This document shows positions 1 through 8,900 of a stretch of 58,175 nucleotides of DNA, one piece after another. Origin of the DNA: Acinetobacter terrae (GTDB taxonomy: Bacteria > Pseudomonadota > Gammaproteobacteria > Pseudomonadales > Moraxellaceae); the NCBI RefSeq assembly GCF_013004375.1, contig NZ_JABERI010000004.1, positions 1 to 58,175 on the forward strand. Direction: 5' to 3'. A program made the translations under genes and the position numbers. Numbering within the stretch: the first letter of the stretch is position 1; the number at the start of each line of letters is the position of its first letter. A model generated the notes under the pieces. It was not told the DNA's origin and did not search any database. It saw only the letters and a list, made by a program, of their open reading frames with translations.

Positions 1-377
1 GCATGGATATTTGTGGTCATAAATTAAGTCCCCACTTATTTTTAAGTGGGGACTAACATAAGGCTAATTAGAGAGATTGGTAAGGAGGTGCTTTGCCGGA
101 TACTTACAGATGTCGCCTGATAGGCTGTAGTATATGGACAAGCCATCAGTCGAATAAAAAAAATTCTCTTACTAAGAGATTGATTAGATTCAGTTAGATC
201 AATTTTATTTAAGTCAAATTGGGATGTCTTATCTATCTAATAAAAGATGATTAATTCTATGAGACGTTTAGAATAATTTAATAGACTCACCCATTATCAT
301 TAGGCTTTTAAAACTGTCTCACCTCAGATTTAAATCCATGTATCATTCATTCTCTCTTATAAATAAATGATCATTAA
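1..377. other. Gene-poor left edge
   Basis: No convincing gene is visible here. Short reading frames broken by stops (around 80-165) could be the tail of a lost gene, but I cannot name it. The region is AT-rich and holds a 12-bp perfect inverted repeat at 27-54 and a short palindrome near 165-180. The toxin-tail homology described below begins abruptly at 378, directly after an in-frame stop at 375-377. Confidence 0.5.
27..54. repeat. 12-bp perfect inverted repeat (hairpin, possible terminator)
   Basis: Arms 27-38 and 43-54 are perfectly complementary around a TTTT loop. The stem is GC-rich in its middle (CCCCAC/GTGGGG). No clear T-run follows on the plus strand and only a weak one on the minus strand. 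It may be the terminator of a gene beyond the left edge or a remnant of a mobile element end. Confidence 0.45.
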
Positions 378-392
378 TTAAAATCCAATGAT

Positions 393-1106
393 GTGAAGGG
401 TAATGCAACGATTGTTTATGATCCCACACAACAACGTGAAGCAATACAAACACAAAAATATCTAGACTGGATTAAAACCAATTATGGGACAGTACTAACC
501 TTTACACCTAAGACAGGAGTTTATAATGGTCAAACTCATAAAACGACCATACTTATAAATATAATAATGTTAGCTACAGGATGCTCATCTATGATGCAAA
601 ATAGTATTAGTTTTGCAATAAAAGGGCAAAACAAAAGTTATATTTATAAAAATACATGGCCTGAATGTGCTAATTTTAAGATAAATTCATCTTTAAAATA
701 CAATGACTTATCAGATAGCTGTAAGATATCCCCCGAAGGTTATGTCCCTCAACAAATTATTATTGAGTATGCACCCTGGTTAACTTATGAAGAACAGATA
801 AAAAAAGGATATGGAGTTCCTGAAGAACTACGTTATGGTGGCGGAGAAGAGGCAGCAAAAAAAAGGCTAGCTATAATGGCAGCACAACAGGAGGGTATAG
901 CAAAAATCCCAGCTACTGCTTGGAAACGAATTGTACTCACTCCCCTTAAAGATGTAGAAAAATATAAGTACCAAGTTCCTGAAGGTAAAGGCAACCGAAG
1001 CCGAGGTAAAAATATCCATTACATCATTTCCCTTCACCCCGATGGTAGCTACGATATAGAAACCAAATTGTACTGGGTGCAAAAATATCAATTAAAATGG
1101 AATTGA
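393..1106 (+). CDS. Lipoprotein (candidate immunity protein) fused to a displaced toxin-like tail
   Basis: 237 residues read as two unrelated parts. Residues 1-49 repeat the sequence found again, broken, at 1231-1395 (YDPTQQREAIQTQKYLDW and LTFTP motifs) and look like the end of a larger protein. Residues from about 50 resemble a lipoprotein: basic K, hydrophobic ILINIIMLATG, then Cys at about residue 64, followed by a polar 170-residue domain with no family I recognise. The start is GTG, with no good ribosome binding site. A separate ATG at 526 (MVKLI) would enter the lipoprotein frame if the A-run at 540-543 had one more A, so I infer that the lipoprotein gene once began at 526 and a one-base deletion fused it to the upstream tail. 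Toxin tails beside small exported immunity proteins are typical of polymorphic toxin loci. Whether the fusion is expressed is unknown. Confidence 0.5.
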   Translation: MKGNATIVYDPTQQREAIQTQKYLDWIKTNYGTVLTFTPKTGVYNGQTHKTTILINIIMLATGCSSMMQNSISFAIKGQNKSYIYKNTWPECANFKINSSLKYNDLSDSCKISPEGYVPQQIIIEYAPWLTYEEQIKKGYGVPEELRYGGGEEAAKKRLAIMAAQQEGIAKIPATAWKRIVLTPLKDVEKYKYQVPEGKGNRSRGKNIHYIISLHPDGSYDIETKLYWVQKYQLKWN

Positions 1107-1118
1107 TATTTTATTTAC

Positions 1119-1150
1119 AATGGCAATAGGTAATATTGCCATTTTTATTT
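1119..1150 (+). terminator. Rho-independent terminator after the lipoprotein gene
   Basis: Ten-bp stem AATGGCAATA / TATTGCCATT (1119-1128 with 1134-1143), 5-nt loop, then a T-rich tract. It lies 13 bases after the lipoprotein stop. Confidence 0.75.
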
Positions 1151-1197
1151 TAAGCTAGAACAACAACTTATAACAGACCCTAGCTATAAGGTTAAAG

Positions 1198-1395
1198 ATG
1201 TCTTGTAAGCCATTAATGGAATATCAAGAATTAAAATCCAATGATAAAACAGGTACTGCAACTATTGTTTATGATCCCAAATAACAACATTGAGCAATCC
1301 AGACACAAAAATACCTAGACTGGATTAAAACTCATTATGGGACAGCATTAACCTTTACACCTAAGGCAGTAGTTCATAATGGTCAAGCTCATTGA
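1198..1395 (+). pseudogene. Second, broken copy of the toxin-like tail
   Basis: In one frame this reads a stretch ending TIVYDPK, a stop, QH, a stop, then AIQTQKYLDWIKTHYG, LTFTPK and NGQAH before a natural stop at 1393-1395. It matches residues 1-49 of the 393-1106 product closely but has two internal stops. Homology between the copies starts at 378 and 1231. This copy keeps more upstream sequence (from an in-frame ATG at 1198) and the presumably original C-terminal end. It is a dead orphan toxin-tail fragment, not an intact gene. Parent protein family not recognised. Confidence 0.6.
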
Positions 1396-1406
1396 ATTAA
1401 GCATCA

Positions 1407-1721
1407 TTACTTAACATCCACCATCTGAATAAACTCAAAGGCAGGCTCTTCATAAGGATGGCTGGCCTTTAATGCTCTTGCCACTTTTGAGGCTTGATCT
1501 TCAGGCACAATGGTTTCTACCCGCCATTCCTCAAGCTGTTCAAGTTCTCCGACTCCGCCAATAAAAGGATTCGCCCCTTTCACTGGCTTAAATTGCCCTG
1601 TTCCTAACACTTGCCATGCACAGTGCTCATAGTTACCAATACCACCTGCCCCAGCTTCAAACACTGCAAGTTTAGTGGATTCAAGATGTGATTCAGGAAC
1701 GTAATAGATCAGTTTAAGCAT
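1407..1721 (-). CDS. YqfO/NIF3-like domain protein
   Basis: 104 residues with the compact ferredoxin-like domain that is inserted in Bacillus YqfO (NIF3 family) and occurs alone in proteobacteria. Typical features are the start KLIYYVPESH, the Gly-rich GAGGIGNYEHC segment near residues 24-34, and the C-terminal SHPYEEPAFEF motif near 88-98. The length fits the stand-alone form. Biochemical role is not established in this family; a metal or small-ligand binding role is only a structural analogy to CutA/PII-like folds. Monocistronic, ending only 12 bases from the toxin-tail remnant, so the accessory patch abuts a conserved core gene. Confidence 0.8.
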   Translation of the reverse strand: MLKLIYYVPESHLESTKLAVFEAGAGGIGNYEHCAWQVLGTGQFKPVKGANPFIGGVGELEQLEEWRVETIVPEDQASKVARALKASHPYEEPAFEFIQMVDVK

Positions 1722-2099
1722 GCTCTACACAAACAGAATAAAGATAGGTTTATCTTAATCCTTAAACCCAGATTAATCTCTCTGACATTTCATTACTTGA
1801 TTATAAAATCAGAACAAACCAAATCATTTTAAATACAAGCGCCTATTACTTTTCGTGACATTTCTCTGACAGTTCAAGCTTTTACATTGATCAAAAAACA
1901 AACTACCTTAAAAATAATACTCAATTTTATAATTTCTTCGAGTTTGAAATTTTTTATTTCTATCTCGCTCATTACAACAATATTTTTCATTACACCAATA
2001 GTCTTTCCAACTAAACAGTCCAACATGATGTTCAGGTATTCCATATACCGTTTACTGTTTCTCTGACTTTCATCTGGTGTAAGCAACTGGAGAAAATCA
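1722..2099. other. 378-bp AT-rich spacer upstream of fadE
   Basis: This should hold the divergent promoters of the YqfO-like gene and fadE. I see no clear -35/-10 pair and no convincing RNA structure. A 79-codon frame on the minus strand here looks like chance. Confidence 0.4.
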
Positions 2100-4604
2100 A
2101 TGTTATTCATCATCAGTGTGCTTATTCAATTTTTTACAATCTGGGCGATTTTCTTTTTTGGACTCAGCCGTAATGCAGGTGCAATCACGACCATTATTGT
2201 GGCAATCGTTACCGCATTTATGAGTCCTTGGTCGCTGATTTTTGGTATTCCACTCATTCTCATCAGTTTAGTTGTGATGATTGAACCTTTAAGGATGGCA
2301 TTGATTACCAAACCTGCCTATAAGGCTCTGGCAAATGCCATGCCGACAATGAGCCCTACAGAAAGAGAAGCCTTAGATGCAGGCACCAGTTGGTGGGAAA
2401 AAGACCTGTTTATGGGAGCACCGGATTGGTCTAAGTTTGAAAGTTATCCCTATCCTACTCTTTCGGCAGAAGAACAATCTTTTTTAGATAACGAAGTAGA
2501 ACATTTATGCTCAGTGCTGAATGACTGGGATATTCATCATCACTTTAAAGACTTGCCACCTGAGGCTTGGACCTATATTCGGGAAAATGGTTTTTTAGGC
2601 CTGATTATTCCTAAAGAATATGGCGGACGTGCATTTAGTTCATTTGCCCAAAGCCGGATTATGAGCAAAATTGCTTCGCGCTCCTTAACGGCTGCGGTGA
2701 GTTGTATGGTGCCCAATTCTTTAGGTCCCGGTGAGCTATTACTACATTATGGAACTGAAGAACAAAAGAATCGCTATTTACCGGGCTTGGCCACAGGTGA
2801 AGAAATCCCCTGCTTTGGCTTAACCAGTCCAGAAGCTGGTTCAGATGCCGGTGCAATCCCTGATACTGGCGTGGTGTGTTATGACGAGTTTGAAGGTCAG
2901 CAAGTACTCGGCCTACGCATGAATTTCTCCAAGCGCTGGATCACCCTTGCCCCGATTGCAACCGTGATTGGTTTAGCTTTTAAACTGTATGACCCTGATG
3001 GGTTATTGGGTGATAAAAATAAAGTCGAATACGGTATTACCTGCGCTCTGATTCCTGCCAGCCATGACGGCATCAAAGTCGGTGCACGACATAATCCAGG
3101 CTCGCCTTTTATGAACGGAACGGTGGATGGTAAAGATGTCTTTATTCCATTGGACTGGATTATTGGCGGTTCGAAAAATATTGGTAAAGGCTGGCGGATG
3201 TTGATGGAATGCTTGGCAGTTGGTCGCGGCATTTCCCTACCTGCCCTATCGACTGCGGCAAGTGAAATGACGTATTTAACCGTGGGTGCTTTTGCCAAAA
3301 TCCGTCAGCAATTTAAGATTTCAGTCGGGAAATTTGAAGGTGTGCAGGAAGCAACCAGTGATATTGCCAGTGATACTTACATGCTGGAAGCCTTCCGCTA
3401 TCTGGTCACCTGTGGTCTGAATCAAGGCGGTAAACCTGCTGTGATGACGGCAATGGCCAAATATTATGCCACTGAAACCATGCGCCGCGTGGTCAATCAT
3501 GGTATGGATGTGGTCGGTGGTCGTGCTGTGCAAATGGGGCCACGTAACTTCTTAGCCCTTTACTATCAAACTATTCCAGTTTCTATTACCGTTGAAGGAG
3601 CCAATATCTTAAGTCGTTCGTTAATGATTTTTGGTCAGGGTTCTATGCGTTGCCATCCTTATCTGTTTGAGGAATTACAATTGCTTCAAGCCAAAGACAA
3701 AGATACTGCCCTCACCACCTTTAACGAGATGCTGTTTAAACACTTAGGCTATACCTTTAACCGTACAGCACATGCGTTTGCTTATGGATATATTGGCGGC
3801 TCATCTGATGCACCCAAAAGTGCAGATGAATTTACTCGTCCCTATTACAAAATCATCAACCGTTTAAGTGCTGACTTTGCCCTGACTGCCGATATGTGTT
3901 TAGGCTTACTTGCGGGTGATATTAAACGCAAAGAAATGCTTTCGGGGCGCTTGGCAGACATACATGCCTATCTGTTTATAAGCACGGCTATTCTTAAATA
4001 TTATGAACATGGCAAAAAAACTGAAGTTGAACAGGTTCATGCAAAACTGGCCCTAGAAAAATCACTGTTTAATGCTCAAGAAGCCTTTTATGGTTTGTTT
4101 GCTAACTTCCCTGTCGGTATTGTGGCAGGCTTAGTGAAATTCATTTGCTTCCCGCTTGGTCGCCCTATTCACAAACCAAGTGATGCCTTAAAACGACAAG
4201 CTGGCGAGATCATTATGCAAGACAATGCCTTCCGTGATGAATTGAAAAAACACGTGTTCTATAACATGAAAGCGGATGATGTGACCGGTCGTATGGAATC
4301 GACTTTCAATATGTTGCTGGAATTAGAACCGCTTTGGGATAAGTTCAAAAAAGCTGAATCTAAAGGACAATTTAAAGGCTTAACCTTTGATGAACGCATT
4401 ATGGATGCGGTAAAGATAGGTTTTGTGACTCAAGAGGAAGCATCAAGTCTTCTCACCTACAATGCAAAGCGCTATGACAGTATGCTGACCGATGTTTTTG
4501 ATTCTGAACTTGATCAAACTCTGGAACTGGAAAATCCTTATAATCAAGAGGAAGAATCGGCACCTATGCCTGATCCAAAACAGCAAGAACCCTTAGCACC
4601 ATAA
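2100..4604 (+). CDS. fadE: Acyl-CoA dehydrogenase FadE (membrane-anchored form)
   Basis: 834 residues. It catalyses the first, FAD-dependent oxidation of fatty acyl-CoA to trans-2-enoyl-CoA in beta-oxidation, passing electrons to ETF (an etfA gene lies at the right edge of this window). Residues 1-60 form two hydrophobic helices, as in E. coli FadE. The acyl-CoA dehydrogenase core follows: GTEEQKNRYLPGL near 220, the flavin-contacting CFGLTSPEAGSDAGA near 238-252, and TVEGANILSRSLMIFGQG near 497-514, which in FadE-type enzymes carries the catalytic glutamate. The last 300 residues match the extra C-terminal domain (DUF1974) of the long FadE class. Start supported by GGAG eight bases upstream. 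Single-gene unit ended by a strong terminator. Confidence 0.93.
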   Translation: MLFIISVLIQFFTIWAIFFFGLSRNAGAITTIIVAIVTAFMSPWSLIFGIPLILISLVVMIEPLRMALITKPAYKALANAMPTMSPTEREALDAGTSWWEKDLFMGAPDWSKFESYPYPTLSAEEQSFLDNEVEHLCSVLNDWDIHHHFKDLPPEAWTYIRENGFLGLIIPKEYGGRAFSSFAQSRIMSKIASRSLTAAVSCMVPNSLGPGELLLHYGTEEQKNRYLPGLATGEEIPCFGLTSPEAGSDAGAIPDTGVVCYDEFEGQQVLGLRMNFSKRWITLAPIATVIGLAFKLYDPDGLLGDKNKVEYGITCALIPASHDGIKVGARHNPGSPFMNGTVDGKDVFIPLDWIIGGSKNIGKGWRMLMECLAVGRGISLPALSTAASEMTYLTVGAFAKIRQQFKISVGKFEGVQEATSDIASDTYMLEAFRYLVTCGLNQGGKPAVMTAMAKYYATETMRRVVNHGMDVVGGRAVQMGPRNFLALYYQTIPVSITVEGANILSRSLMIFGQGSMRCHPYLFEELQLLQAKDKDTALTTFNEMLFKHLGYTFNRTAHAFAYGYIGGSSDAPKSADEFTRPYYKIINRLSADFALTADMCLGLLAGDIKRKEMLSGRLADIHAYLFISTAILKYYEHGKKTEVEQVHAKLALEKSLFNAQEAFYGLFANFPVGIVAGLVKFICFPLGRPIHKPSDALKRQAGEIIMQDNAFRDELKKHVFYNMKADDVTGRMESTFNMLLELEPLWDKFKKAESKGQFKGLTFDERIMDAVKIGFVTQEEASSLLTYNAKRYDSMLTDVFDSELDQTLELENPYNQEEESAPMPDPKQQEPLAP

Positions 4605-4620
4605 AAATTTCAGAAATAAA

Positions 4621-4646
4621 AACGGCTCATTGAAGCCGTTTTTTAT
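4621..4646 (+). terminator. fadE terminator
   Basis: Stem AACGGCT / AGCCGTT (4621-4627 with 4634-4640), loop CATTGA, then TTTTTTA. It lies 16 bases after the fadE stop. Confidence 0.9.
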
Positions 4647-4745
4647 AATTCCTATTCCAGTGAATTGCTAAATCTGATCATTTTAACTTCTTAAAAGTTT
4701 AGTTATGATCTTTTTAGCCATAATTACCTATAAGAAAGATGACCT

Positions 4746-5408
4746 GTGTCTAATAAACAAAATATCAATGAAATCGCCTTATCAACTGCAGAAAATATTG
4801 CTGATGAGTTAATATTTAAATCAGCAACAACATTTGTTGAAGAGTTAGCTAAATCAGTTCCGGTTGCTTCATTAGCGCTAGGATTAACAAAAGCGATATC
4901 AAACTATAAGACTGCAAAAGATCAACACCAATTATTAGCCTTTGTTCAAGAAGCAGAAAATATAAATAATGGATTTATCGAAAATTTTTTTAAAGACAAA
5001 GATAATACAGAATTAGGTTATGAAATCTTAGGAATACTTGACCAAACATATTTAGGAAAACAGGCGCGAATGATAGGTCGAACCGCGGTATTGTTTAAAA
5101 GCCTAAAAATTTCAAAGCAAGATTTTGATAAATATACTTATATTATTACTCGATTAAACAATCACTTAATAAGACTTATAGAAGAACTCTACTCTTTGTA
5201 TATCAGTAGAAAAAATAATCATAATGAAAGTAAATATCCTGAAAATACCGTTAATTTACAGCACCCCAATATGGAATTACTGAGTTTCGGATTTATTATT
5301 TTTCGAGAAGCCCCACTTTTTGGGGATGAGTATGAATTATATAAACAATCTAAATATGAAGTTCAAAATGAGTTTTTAGAATTTTACCAAAAAATTTTCA
5401 AAGACTAA
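4746..5408 (+). CDS. Hypothetical AT-rich orphan gene (220 aa)
   Basis: GTG start preceded by AAGAAAGA. The product is largely helical, with a short hydrophobic stretch near residues 36-50 (KSVPVASLALGLTKAIS) that may insert into a membrane or form a core helix, and a polar, Lys/Asn-rich remainder. No family recognised and no catalytic motif visible. The gene is more AT-rich than fadE or purL on either side and sits alone between two terminators, a position typical of recently acquired single-gene cargo. The three-hairpin repeat element begins 17 bases after its stop. A phage-defence role is conceivable from the context but nothing in the sequence proves it. Confidence 0.65.
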   Translation: MSNKQNINEIALSTAENIADELIFKSATTFVEELAKSVPVASLALGLTKAISNYKTAKDQHQLLAFVQEAENINNGFIENFFKDKDNTELGYEILGILDQTYLGKQARMIGRTAVLFKSLKISKQDFDKYTYIITRLNNHLIRLIEELYSLYISRKNNHNESKYPENTVNLQHPNMELLSFGFIIFREAPLFGDEYELYKQSKYEVQNEFLEFYQKIFKD

Positions 5409-5425
5409 ATCAAATCACATGACCC

Positions 5426-5517
5426 GCGACATGGATGTCGCAGTGTTTTCCTGTATGCCAAGGATGGCATATCAGGAAGACAAAGCATTTTTGTTACTTT
5501 TGATGCTTCAAAAGTAA
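5426..5517 (+). repeat. Three-hairpin intergenic repeat, copy 1
   Basis: Three successive palindromes. Hairpin 1: GCGACAT-GG-ATGTCGC (5426-5441). Hairpin 2: TTCCTG plus TATGCCA, loop AGGA, TGGCATA, one bulged T, CAGGAA (5448-5478). Hairpin 3: TTACTTTTGA-TGCT-TCAAAAGTAA (5494-5517). The same three-hairpin order recurs at 12442-12531 with different stem bases but kept pairing, so the structure rather than the sequence is conserved. Function unknown: a REP/MITE-like element or a structured 3' RNA are the main options. Confidence 0.75.
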
Positions 5518-5540
5518 AAGAATCAAAATATAAAACATAA

Positions 5541-5566
5541 AAAAACCACCTCTCGGTGGCTTTTTA
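5541..5566 (+). terminator. Terminator downstream of the repeat element
   Basis: Stem CCACC-TCTC-GGTGG (5546-5559) between an A-run and a T-run, so it can work in both directions. It ends the unit containing the 220-aa gene, and it can also end the 42-aa minus-strand gene. Confidence 0.8.
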
Positions 5567-5570
5567 TCTA

Positions 5571-5699
5571 TCAACTATTAAGAAAATAACTTGTAGCTAA
5601 AAACAATATTTGCAGCCCAACTACTGCCATAAAAAACATCCAGCCTTTCTTACGTAAAGTCACTTTATCAACATTTGTATATGTCACAGTTTTTAGCAT
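5571..5699 (-). CDS. Small single-pass membrane protein (42 aa)
   Basis: A 42-residue frame starting MLKTVTYTN, with basic residues LRKKG just before one hydrophobic helix (WMFFMAVVGLQILFLA, residues 20-35). The ATG at 5697-5699 is preceded by GAGG at good spacing (AGTGAGGTGACACA), which strongly supports translation. The terminator at 5541-5566 follows the stop directly. No family recognised. The N-terminal tail is expected in the cytoplasm by the positive-inside rule. Confidence 0.65.
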   Translation of the reverse strand: MLKTVTYTNVDKVTLRKKGWMFFMAVVGLQILFLATSYFLNS

Positions 5700-5883
5700 T
5701 GTGTCACCTCACTTAGAGATTCAATCCTGAACTTATATTTAGTGAACCATCTTTCTTCTATATTGCATCGTCATTGTGCACAAAATACACAAATACTCGT
5801 TCACTTCAATATAAAAGCAAAATCCAAACCAAGTCCAGCGGGAGAAAAAAATTAAATTAAATAAAAATATGTACAAAATAAAA

Positions 5884-5908
5884 AAGCCACCCGAAGGTGG
5901 CTTTTTTC
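5884..5908 (-). terminator. purL terminator
   Basis: AAGCCACC-CGAA-GGTGGCTT (5884-5903), flanked by A-runs and T-runs so it works on both strands. It lies about 15 bases beyond the purL stop. Confidence 0.88.
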
Positions 5909-5922
5909 AAAACACTTCAGAA

Positions 5923-8900
5923 TTAACCAATGAACTTACGTGCATTGCGGAACATGCGTAACCATGCACCATCTTCAGTCCATTCTTCAGGTTTCCAAGA
6001 ATGCTGAACTGCACGGAAGTTACGTTCAGGATGCGGCATCATAATCGTTGCACGACCATCAAGAGACGTCACACCCGTAATCGCTTCTGGTGAACCGTTC
6101 GGGTTCAATGGATATTGCTGTGTAGGGTTACCGAAGCTATCTACATAACGTAGGCTGACTTGGTTGCCTGCATTTAACGCGGCAATCTTGTCTTCACTTG
6201 CAACCACACGACCTTCACCATGCGCAACCGCGATTGGTAAAATCGAACCTTCCATACCGTCTAACAAAATCGAATTAGATTTTTCAACACGGACGTTAAC
6301 AGCACGCGCTTCAAACATCTCAGAAGTATTGCGGTGGAAACGTGGCCAAGCATCAGCACCCGGAATCAATGGAGCCAATTGAGACAACATTTGACAACCG
6401 TTACAGATCCCTAAAGAGAAGGTTTCTTGACGATTAAAGAATTTCTCGAACTGGTCACGAAGTTTAGGATTGAATAGAACCGATTTAGCCCAACCACCAC
6501 CTGCGCCCATGACGTCACCGTAAGAGAAACCACCACAAGTCACCAGACCCTCAAAGTCATCTAAGCTAATACGACCTGCAATCAAATCACTCATGTGAAC
6601 GTCGACAGTGTTGAAGCCAACTTTGTCGAATGCCGCCGCCATTTCCACCTGACCATTTACACCTTGTTCACGCAAAATCACCATGTTTGGACGACGTGAA
6701 TTAATAAACGGCGCCTCAACTGGTTCATTCAAGTCGAATGTCGGCTGTGCAATGATGCCTTTGTGATTCTTGTCTGTGATTAAAGCAAACTCAGAATCTG
6801 CAGTTTCTACGTTGTCACGTAGACGTTGGATTTGGTGAGACACTTCAGTCCAAGCCACTTGCAAGTCGCTACGTTCAAGTACAAGACCATTGATAGACAA
6901 TTGATCCGTATTGTTTACACGACCAACGACGCTAATCGCATCTTTCAATACTGATTCAGCAACTTCAGCTTGAAGTGCTTCCCAATCACTTGCTGCGATT
7001 TGAAGTACCGCACCAATTTCTTCAGCAAATAAAGCTTCAGTTGATTGATCTTCAAGCGCTACACCCAAACGTGAAGCGAACATCATTTCTGCAACAGTCG
7101 CGAGTAAACCACCATCACCGATGTCATGGTAAGCCTTCACTAAGCCGCGGTTGTTCCAGTCTTGAACTAAAGCGAAAAATGCTTTGAAGTCATCGAAGCT
7201 GTCTACGTCAGGCGTTACAGAACCAATGGCTTTGTAAACCTGAGCAAGGATTGAACCGCCTAAACGGAACTGACCTTTAGACAAGTCAATGCGTACCAAT
7301 ACTGAATCTTCATTTTTCAATTCAGGTGTTAATGTTTTACGCACATCACCAACGGGTGCAAATGCTGTAATCACACCTGTCATTGGTGAAGTTACAGATT
7401 TATCAATCCCTTCGTCATTCCAGGTGGTACGCATAGACAATGAGTCTTTACCCACTGGAATCGCGATGCCCAAGGCTGGACACATTTCCATACCAATGGC
7501 TTTAACACCTTCGAATAGCGCCTGGTCTTCGCCTTTTTGACCGGCAGCTGCCATCCAGTTCGCAGACAATTTAATGTCGCTGATCTGTTCGATGTTGGCA
7601 CACATGATGTTTGAAATCGATTCAGCCACAGCCAAACGTGCAGATGCAGCAGGGTTTAACAATGCAACAGGAGGACGTTCACCCATCGCCATTGCTTCAC
7701 CTGTGTAACCTATAAGGCTTGTGGTGGTCACTGCAGCATCCGCTACAGGAACTTGCCAGCGACCGACCATCTGGTCACGTGCAACCATACCGGTAATCGA
7801 ACGGTCACCAATGGTGATCAGGAATGATTTAGATGCAACTGTTGGATTCTTAAGAACGCGGTAGATTGCATCTTTTAAATCAATATTTGCAGCAGTGAAG
7901 TCATCGCCTTTACGTTCAATGGTTTCATATGAACGGCTCATGCGAGGTGTACCACCCAGCATCACTTGCATTGGCATATCCACAGCTTTGTTACCAAACA
8001 ATGGATCTTCAACCGTCAAGTGACGTGCTTCAGTCGCTTCACCTAATACGGCAAACGGACAGCGTTCACGTGCACAGATTGATTCAAATAATTCTAATGA
8101 AGATGGACGAATCGCCAATACATAACGTTCTTGCGCTTCGTTCGACCAGATTTCCATTGGAGACATGCCTGGCTCTAATGAAGGAATCTTACGAAGATTC
8201 AAGACTGCACCGAGTTCGTGATCATTCACAAGTTCTGGCATTGCATTGGATACACCGCCCGCACCGACGTCATGTACAGACACGATTGGGTTGTGGTCTT
8301 CCATGCGCCAGCAAGTATCAATCACTTCTTGGCAACGGCGTTCCATTTCTGGATTTTCACGTTGTACAGAAGCGAAATCCAGGTTTTCACCCAATTTACC
8401 GCTATCTACAGAAGATGCTGCACCACCGCCTAAGCCGATCAGCATTGCCGGACCACCCAGCACGATCAATAAGTCGCCCGGTTGGATTGGATCTTTTTCA
8501 ACATGGTCAGGACGGATGTTACCGTAACCACCGGCAATCATAATTGGTTTGTGGAAACCTTTTACATCGCCATTTACATTTTGTTCGAAAGTACGGAAGT
8601 AACCATTTAACGCAGGACGACCAAATTCGTTATTAAACGCAGCACCACCCAAAGGACCATCAATCATGATCTGAAGTGGAGACGCCATACGCGATGGTTT
8701 GCCGTAGTTGTCTTCCCAAGGTTGTTCAAACCCAGGAATATTCAAGTTAGATACCGTGAAGCCGGTTAAACCCGCTTTTGGTTTACCACCACGACCTGTT
8801 GCACCTTCGTCACGAATTTCACCACCTGAACCCGTCGCAGCACCGGCAAATGGTGCAATCGCTGTTGGATGGTTGTGGGTTTCCACTTTCATGAGGATGT

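Noticed and set aside
1..377. Insertion sequence end
   Set aside because: A perfect inverted repeat at 27-54 is present but no transposase fragment, paired terminal repeat or target duplication could be identified.
1874..2113. 79-codon frame on the minus strand upstream of fadE
   Set aside because: It runs over the fadE ribosome binding site and start codon, has Ile/Lys-rich composition typical of AT-rich spacer DNA, and shows no family likeness.
7929..8543. 204-codon plus-strand frame
   Set aside because: Shadow of purL, whose frame on the other strand is continuous and matches the enzyme from end to end.
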